From positions 104,810 to 168,809 of the forward strand of contig MKTB01000007.1 of NCBI GenBank assembly GCA_001897525.1: 64,000 bases of DNA. The letters run 5' to 3'. Position 1 is the stretch's first letter; each line of letters starts with the position of its first letter. Of the stretch, positions 59,026 through 64,000 are shown one piece after another. Below the pieces are notes generated by a model. The model ran no database searches and was not told where the DNA came from. It worked only from the letters and a program-made list of their open reading frames with translations. A program made the translations under genes and the position numbers. This DNA comes from Bacteroidetes bacterium 43-16 (GTDB lineage: Bacteria; Bacteroidota; Bacteroidia; Chitinophagales; Chitinophagaceae).

Positions 59026-60975
59026 ATGATTACAAACGACAGCATACAGAAAGTACTCACTCACGCAGACATTGTGGAAGTAATCGGGCATTTCATGCAA
59101 CTGAAAAAGCGCGGCTCCAATTACATCGGCAACTGTCCTTTTCATAATGAGAAAACCCCGTCCTTTAATGTAAACCCGGCCAAGAACATCTTTAAATGTT
59201 TTGGTTGCGGGAAAGGCGGCGATTCCGTTACCTTCTTAGAAGAGCATGAGAAATTCTCCTTTGTAGAAGCCATTCGCTGGCTCGGTGATTTTTACAACAT
59301 CGAACTCGAAGAGTCTGCCCCATCTGAAGCCTATGTGGCCCACCAGCAGGTGGAGGAAAGCCTGAGGATCATCAACGATTTTGCCGCACAATATTTCAAA
59401 AACAACCTCCTTCATACAGAAGAAGGACAAAATATAGGCCTGAGCTATTTCCGCGAAAGAGGCTTCAGCAATGCCACCATCGAGAAGTTCATGCTGGGCT
59501 ACAGCCTGGAGCAATGGGACGCTTTCATCGTGGCCGCACTGGCCAAAGGCTTTGACAAAGACCTGCTTGAAAAAGCAGGACTGATCAAGGTAAGGCCCGA
59601 CCGTATTTACGACAGCTACCGCGGCAGGGTCGTCTTCCCTATCTTCAGCAATACCGGTAAGATCCTGGGCTTTGGTGCCCGTATCTTAAAGAAAACCGAT
59701 AAAGCACCCAAATATGTCAACAGTCCAGAGAATGAACTCTATGTAAAAAACAGGGTACTGTACGGACTATACCAATCCCGGAAAGCCATTAACGATAAGC
59801 AGGAATGCTTCCTGGTAGAAGGCTATACCGATGTCATCTCCCTGCACCAGGCCGGTGTGGAAAATGTAGTCTCCTCCAGCGGTACCTCCCTCACCACAGG
59901 ACAGCTAAAGCAGATCGGCAACCTGACCAAGAACCTGACCATCCTCTATGACGGAGATGCTGCCGGTATCAAAGCCGCACTCAGGGGGCTGGATATGGCC
60001 ATCGAAGAAAACCTGATCGTAAAACTGGTGCTCCTGCCCGAAGGTGAGGACCCCGACAGTTTTGTGCAAAAGAACGGCAGCGCTGCTTTTGAAGCCTACG
60101 TGGCACAACATAAAGTAGACATTATCGACTTTATGATGGAGCAGGGCCTTAAAGAAGCACAAAATGACCCCTTCAAAAAATCGGCCGTAGCCAATGAGAT
60201 TGCCGCAACAGTAGCCAAGATCGACAAAGGAAAAAACCTGGGGCTGCACCTGCATTACATCAAAGAAGCCGCTACCAGGTTAAACATTGACGAAGAAGCC
60301 TTCGTCGGTATCGTCAACAACTTCATCCGCGAGCGCTTGAAGAAGCCCGTGAAGGACGACAGCCCGGCAGCTGCACCTGCCCCCCTCCCCATTACAGAAC
60401 CCATACTGGATGAATACGGTCAGATCGTAAGCATGCCGGAAGAAGCCTCCTTAAATCTCTACAAAAAAGAGCATAAAGAAGAATGGCAGCTCATCAAAAT
60501 GCTCATTGAGCATGGCGATAAAATATACGAAGCCGGGCAGACCGTAGCCACCCATTTCTTCGAAGAGATCGACATCAGCATATTCGAAGAGCCTATGGCG
60601 CACGATATTGCGATGATCTATTACAAGTACTGGCAGGACAATAAAGCCTTTCCGCCCCTGAACTTTTTCACCAACCATGCGATGAAGTCCATCAAAGAGA
60701 AAGTCATCGACCTGATCCAGGTGCAGTTCACCCCCAGTGAAAACTGGCAGTTAAAATACAATATCGAGATCCCCGATACAGAAGCCAATTACCTCGACGA
60801 TGTCATCAGCTCCTTTGCCTATTTTAAATTAAAACTATTAAGAAAATATATTGCAGAAAACCTGGAAGAACTGAAATTGTGTAAAGAACCGGCCAAGGTA
60901 GAACAACTCGTAAAAACCAATCTACTACTGAAACAGCAGGAAAAACAACTGATGTCCGTGGTTATCGTGAAATAA
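59026..60975 (+). CDS. dnaG: DNA primase
   Basis: 649 aa. The CHC2 zinc finger is C37, H40, C58, C61 (NCPFHNEK, FKCFGCGKGGD). The catalytic core has EGYTDVISLHQAG and the TOPRIM acid pair in LYDGDAAGIKAA. The C-terminal DnaB-interaction region is low in conservation, as usual. It makes RNA primers for replication. It does not sit in the rpsU-dnaG-rpoD arrangement of proteobacteria; its neighbours here are the DUF2007 gene upstream and a lipoprotein operon downstream. Confidence 0.96.
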   Translation: MITNDSIQKVLTHADIVEVIGHFMQLKKRGSNYIGNCPFHNEKTPSFNVNPAKNIFKCFGCGKGGDSVTFLEEHEKFSFVEAIRWLGDFYNIELEESAPSEAYVAHQQVEESLRIINDFAAQYFKNNLLHTEEGQNIGLSYFRERGFSNATIEKFMLGYSLEQWDAFIVAALAKGFDKDLLEKAGLIKVRPDRIYDSYRGRVVFPIFSNTGKILGFGARILKKTDKAPKYVNSPENELYVKNRVLYGLYQSRKAINDKQECFLVEGYTDVISLHQAGVENVVSSSGTSLTTGQLKQIGNLTKNLTILYDGDAAGIKAALRGLDMAIEENLIVKLVLLPEGEDPDSFVQKNGSAAFEAYVAQHKVDIIDFMMEQGLKEAQNDPFKKSAVANEIAATVAKIDKGKNLGLHLHYIKEAATRLNIDEEAFVGIVNNFIRERLKKPVKDDSPAAAPAPLPITEPILDEYGQIVSMPEEASLNLYKKEHKEEWQLIKMLIEHGDKIYEAGQTVATHFFEEIDISIFEEPMAHDIAMIYYKYWQDNKAFPPLNFFTNHAMKSIKEKVIDLIQVQFTPSENWQLKYNIEIPDTEANYLDDVISSFAYFKLKLLRKYIAENLEELKLCKEPAKVEQLVKTNLLLKQQEKQLMSVVIVK

Positions 60976-61024
60976 AGATTGGCGTATTAAAAGGCAGTTG
61001 CCGGGCAGTAAAATAAACGCCTAT

Positions 61025-61140
61025 TCATAACGTCAGTAAACCAGTAATTGAATAACGTATTTTCATAAAATGTGCAGTTTAGTTTTGGCAAGTTGCATTC
61101 CATTCATTTTGCCCGGCCATCAATACAAAGAGCTGAACAT
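61025..61140 (-). pseudogene. Relic of a duplicated peptidase-lipoprotein gene junction
   Basis: On the minus strand the end reads LMAGQNEWNATCQN and stop (TAA at 61079-61081), matching the intact peptidase end LMNAQNGWNTNCQN. Then, after the same 12-nt spacer, comes MKIRYSITGLLTL and stop (61066-61025), matching the lipoprotein start MKTHYSIIALLMV. DNA identity with 61798-61880 is high across both gene ends. Only this junction of the second copy survives. Confidence 0.75.
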
Positions 61141-61162
61141 TGGATGACTATTCCTTTTATCA

Positions 61163-61819
61163 TTACTCAACCTCAAACCAATAAATTTCCTTGTCACTAT
61201 GAATAAGCTGACTGGCTTCGGATCGGTAACTACTACTTACCCAATTTAAATACTGGCTGTACCTGCGCTTTTCTTCGGGTACTTCAAACTGCAGATTAAC
61301 ACTCCATTCTTTACCGTTCTTATCTTTAAAATCCAATCTGCCATACGTTACTCTCAATTTATACTTACCCCTCCTTTCAGGAATAAACAAACATTCAAAG
61401 GCTTTGGCATTCCTGTCAAATGAACCTCTGAAGTTAGTATTACCATCCTGTTGAATAAAGATCGGATTTACTAATACTGGTACATGGGGATAAACATAAG
61501 TGTATAGACCTTGAGTTCCAACAATACTATCTCCGCCACCCAATGTTATATCAAAAGTATTCTTATCTAGTATAGATTGTATGTGCAGGTCTCCAAAACC
61601 ATTTGTTTGTAGCGTGTCGGGCAGCTTCACCAACACCCGTAAAGTATCTCCTATAGCCATTATACTATCTGTGTTGCCACTAAGTGTTACAGGCAATACT
61701 GTAGTCACATTAGTATATAAGCATTTAGGCTCATTGCAGCGGCGAGGTGGATCACAGGAGCTTGCAATCGAAGCAATAGTGACCATCAGTAAAGCGATAA
61801 TTGAATAATGTGTTTTCAT
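61163..61819 (-). CDS. Lipoprotein of unknown function, partner of the metallopeptidase
   Basis: 218 aa. Lipoprotein signal with the lipobox ASSC near residue 22 (MKTHYSIIALLMVTIASI...). The mature part is strand-rich (~45-190: LPVTLSGNTDSIMAIGDTL, GKYKLRVTYGRLDF), with a Cys-rich start (CDPPRRCNEPKC). It looks like an Ig/carbohydrate-binding-like sandwich but I recognise no family. It starts 12 bp after the metallopeptidase stop, so the two are co-translated and probably act together at the outer membrane. Confidence 0.75.
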   Translation of the reverse strand: MKTHYSIIALLMVTIASIASSCDPPRRCNEPKCLYTNVTTVLPVTLSGNTDSIMAIGDTLRVLVKLPDTLQTNGFGDLHIQSILDKNTFDITLGGGDSIVGTQGLYTYVYPHVPVLVNPIFIQQDGNTNFRGSFDRNAKAFECLFIPERRGKYKLRVTYGRLDFKDKNGKEWSVNLQFEVPEEKRRYSQYLNWVSSSYRSEASQLIHSDKEIYWFEVE

Positions 61820-61831
61820 AAAATGTGCAAT

Positions 61832-63598
61832 TTAGTTTTGACAATTAGTATTCCATCCATTTTGAGCATTCATCAGAAACGTCAATCCAAGTTGATTAAT
61901 CCCGGGATTGTTTTGGACAAAACGTGTGCGCCAGGTACACAAATCCCGGGTAGTAGCCCCAAAGGTAAAAAACATACTATTTATTGAATATCCATTTAAT
62001 GCATCAAAACCATCATTATTATTATCCATCAGGTCATAATAGATACCGGTATTGATCCAGTTAGCAAAAAACCATTGATCGTTTTCCAAAGCATCCGGGT
62101 AAGGCTGCCGGTTACCCACGGACCAGACAAAGGCAGTACCTGCAGGATGCAGACGGCGGTGATGCTCCTTACCCATAAACTCTGCCCAGGACTCATTCAG
62201 TTGTATCAGCCCCCAATCCTGCCCGTTCTGGTTGCCATAGCCATTTTCTGCTATGGTTCGCGCTATAATCTTACCCCATTTATCATTACCCAATCTTGTA
62301 TACAGAGAAGCATGCCCCAACTCGTGAAACAAGGTCTGCATCAGGTCCTCTGAATAGTTAGTATACACATTCATGTCATTATCCACTTTGATGCTTATGT
62401 CTGGCTTCACGCCCAGGCACAGGTTATTTAAGGCCTGCCCGGTCGCGGTAGCTATAAAATTACTTGTAAAGCTTCCATTGATCAGGTTGGTAATGTATTG
62501 ATTGATTACTTCCCCGTACCCTACAGCAGATAAATGATTGAGCATAGGAGTCGAAGCAGCTCCCGTATGGAGCGACCAATGCGCATAGGTAACTATAAAC
62601 GGAGGTTTTGTTATATTATCCTGGTTACAATAAATATCATTCATATAAGTTCCATGCAGTAGTTGTGCCCAGAACCTGGGCGGATTATGATTGCCAAAAT
62701 GGATATTCACAGCATTTTTCATCTCACAACTCGTTATCCAGCCATGATTATAGAGAGAACCCGTCGCAAAATCGTTCAAAACATTGATCACAGCACCGGC
62801 TATAGTGCCCGTCGTATTAAAAGGTCTGATATTCGTGCGCCAGTTTTTGGCATGCGTGCCCATATACGTCCCTGCACTAAAAGCATAAGGAATAATATAA
62901 TTACCATTTTCATTAGTATAAGTATTGATCGGTACACCAAAAACCAAAGCCCAAACCATCATATGAGGCACCGGTCTGGTCGTATTTTGAAATTGATCTA
63001 AATAAGTCACCCTTCCTTGCGGCACTTTAAACAGACATATGCGGATACGTAAAGCCTGTAAACTCGTCTCCTTTACAAAACCAGAGCTAATCAAAGCCTG
63101 CAATTGCAGGTCTTCATCCTTAACCATGGGCAGATATAATTCATCTAAAAAATCAGCGGTAACGCCATCATTACTACTCAGCCTGTTGGCCAATACAGAA
63201 TTTGATTTACAGACAACATATAAATTCCCGTCTTTGTACGATTCAATAGTTGCACGATCAGGTTTCGTATCATCCTGGTAAAGGACACCACTGGCAAAAG
63301 GTATATCCATCACTTGCGCATTGCTATCCGCAGCCATAAGCGTCATGAAGTCACTACTAACCCTTGTTACATCAAATTTAAAATAAATATATTTCCTGTC
63401 CTCCTCTAACTTTTCATCTTCGCGCCCCAGCGCTTTCAATGCAGCTTTAATATTTTCAATAGAATAAGGATTCTTCTTAAATGGTATACCCATACCCATT
63501 GTTTGCACATTAGCGCTTTGTGCATCTTGGGCTGGTTTCTTACAGGCTATCAAAAATACAAGCCATAATAGCCCTAAAGCCAGGTGTGTTTTTTTCAT
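61832..63598 (-). CDS. Lipoprotein zinc metallopeptidase-like protein (HELGH)
   Basis: 588 aa. A lipoprotein signal with lipobox LIAC at residues ~16-19 is followed by a ~170-residue domain of unknown type. A small beta region comes next (~215-235: TYTNENGNYIIPY), then a catalytic-looking domain containing TLFHELGHASLYTRLG (HExxH) near residue 415. ESWAEFMGKEHH about 45 residues downstream offers the third zinc ligand, as in gluzincins. The substrate is unknown. First gene of a two-gene operon; a shortened relic of the same pair lies downstream at 61025. Confidence 0.75.
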   Translation of the reverse strand: MKKTHLALGLLWLVFLIACKKPAQDAQSANVQTMGMGIPFKKNPYSIENIKAALKALGREDEKLEEDRKYIYFKFDVTRVSSDFMTLMAADSNAQVMDIPFASGVLYQDDTKPDRATIESYKDGNLYVVCKSNSVLANRLSSNDGVTADFLDELYLPMVKDEDLQLQALISSGFVKETSLQALRIRICLFKVPQGRVTYLDQFQNTTRPVPHMMVWALVFGVPINTYTNENGNYIIPYAFSAGTYMGTHAKNWRTNIRPFNTTGTIAGAVINVLNDFATGSLYNHGWITSCEMKNAVNIHFGNHNPPRFWAQLLHGTYMNDIYCNQDNITKPPFIVTYAHWSLHTGAASTPMLNHLSAVGYGEVINQYITNLINGSFTSNFIATATGQALNNLCLGVKPDISIKVDNDMNVYTNYSEDLMQTLFHELGHASLYTRLGNDKWGKIIARTIAENGYGNQNGQDWGLIQLNESWAEFMGKEHHRRLHPAGTAFVWSVGNRQPYPDALENDQWFFANWINTGIYYDLMDNNNDGFDALNGYSINSMFFTFGATTRDLCTWRTRFVQNNPGINQLGLTFLMNAQNGWNTNCQN

Positions 63599-63665
63599 TT
63601 TTAACGGTAGATTTAGTACAATGCTAAAGTAAAAATGAAAATCATATTTAATAAATTATATATTT

Positions 63666-63673
63666 TACATTTG
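63666..63673 (+). promoter_or_regulatory. -7-like element upstream of the tandem repeat
   Basis: TACATTTG fits TAnnTTTG and lies ~52 bp before an ATG at 63725. Its use is uncertain, because the plus-strand reading frame may not be a gene. Confidence 0.35.
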
Positions 63674-63724
63674 ATTAACAAGAACATTTAGAAAAGGGGA
63701 ATTAACCTATTCTTGCTCAATCCA

Positions 63725-64000
63725 ATGACACACCTTACAATGAATTTCCCCTATCCTCCAAACAATATTCCCGACCTTACAAGCAATGTTCCCGACCTTA
63801 CAAGTGATGTTCCCAACCCTACAAACGATATTCCGGACCTTACAAGCAATATTCCGAACCTTACAAGCAATGTTCCCGACCTTACAAGTGATGTTCCCAA
63901 CCCTACAAACGATATTCCGGACCTTACAAACGATTTTCCCGACCTTACAAAGGGTTTTCCTAACCTTACAAAGGGTTTTCCGGACCTTACAAGTGATGTT
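63725..64000. repeat. 21-bp tandem repeat, open on both strands, running past the window end
   Basis: About eleven units of 21 bp (type TTCCCGACCTTACAAGCAATG) follow each other from ~63768 to the edge, with degenerate units before. Because the period is a multiple of three, both strands are open. Plus: an ATG at 63725 begins 92 codons of a heptad (I/V/F)P(D/N)(L/P)T(S/N/K)(N/D/G). Minus: a heptad C(K/R)V(G/R)(N/K)(I/T)x runs to a TAG at 63707. Units 2-4 recur as 6-8, an 84-bp higher-order repeat. I cannot tell from this fragment whether either strand is translated. Confidence 0.7.

Noticed and set aside
63725..64000. CRISPR array
   Set aside because: The 21-bp units are directly contiguous and diverge gradually, with no unique spacers, no leader and no cas genes.

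Overview
The window is a chromosomal segment of a Bacteroidota bacterium, most likely from the Chitinophagales/Sphingobacteriales side. Four things point there. Many genes are preceded by the Bacteroidota -7 element TAnnTTTG. There is a PorP/SprF type IX secretion protein and two secreted proteins with type IX C-terminal sorting domains. The L28-L33-DUF4295 ribosomal cluster is present, as are BshB1 (bacillithiol) and MqnB (futalosine menaquinone pathway). Most of the segment is ordinary core genome. No rRNA, tRNA, prophage, complete insertion sequence or CRISPR array was seen.

1-11.5 kb: a TPR lipoprotein cut by the window edge, with a perfect 17-bp hairpin inside its signal-peptide codons. 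Then come tRNA uridine hydroxylase TrhO, a fumarylacetoacetate hydrolase family enzyme, a Na+/H+ antiporter, a DUF3592-like membrane protein, an OprO/OprP-type porin, DNA polymerase I, a small unknown protein and a flavoprotein. 11.5-20 kb: an Xre/RES toxin-antitoxin pair, a lone peptide-type ABC permease, an M28 peptidase/glutaminyl cyclase, a flippase, SurE, PorP/SprF, uracil phosphoribosyltransferase and a DUF4294 protein. 20-23.6 kb: BshB1, L28, L33, DUF4295 and an acyl-CoA synthetase.

23.6-32.8 kb is the most coherent accessory block. It holds a single-domain response regulator, an SLC5-symporter/histidine-kinase fusion coupled to a small DUF3311-like membrane protein, a second small membrane protein, an MHS-family transporter, an outer-membrane porin-like protein, an orphan zinc-ribbon/helix-turn-helix protein resembling IS1 InsA, and a divergent acetyl-CoA synthetase gene. 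I read it as an acetate (or related carboxylate) sensing, uptake and activation module comparable to CrbS/CrbR-Acs. The putative DNA-binding output would be a domesticated transposase subunit; this is inference. A REP/MITE-like palindromic element lies just beyond acs.

33-58 kb: DUF4476 protein, CBS protein, methionine aminopeptidase, GpmI, a lipoprotein thioredoxin, succinate-semialdehyde dehydrogenase, a T9SS-exported serine protease, lipoyl synthase, OsmC, a FUSC-family transporter and YtxH. A four-gene redox-flavoured operon follows (rhodanese, unknown acidic protein, LutA-like CCG protein, CGHC thioredoxin-fold protein), then a TonB-type receptor, a T9SS adhesin-like protein, RuvX-DUF5683-carboxypeptidase-regulatory-like, and a SurA-like PPIase.

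58-64 kb: MqnB, a DUF2007 protein whose zinc-ribbon C-terminus continues in frame beyond a TGA stop, DnaG, then a two-gene lipoprotein operon (one an HELGH metallopeptidase). Just downstream is a short relic containing the peptidase 3' end plus the partner's 5' end, evidence of a collapsed tandem duplication. The window closes inside a 21-bp tandem repeat that is open on both strands.
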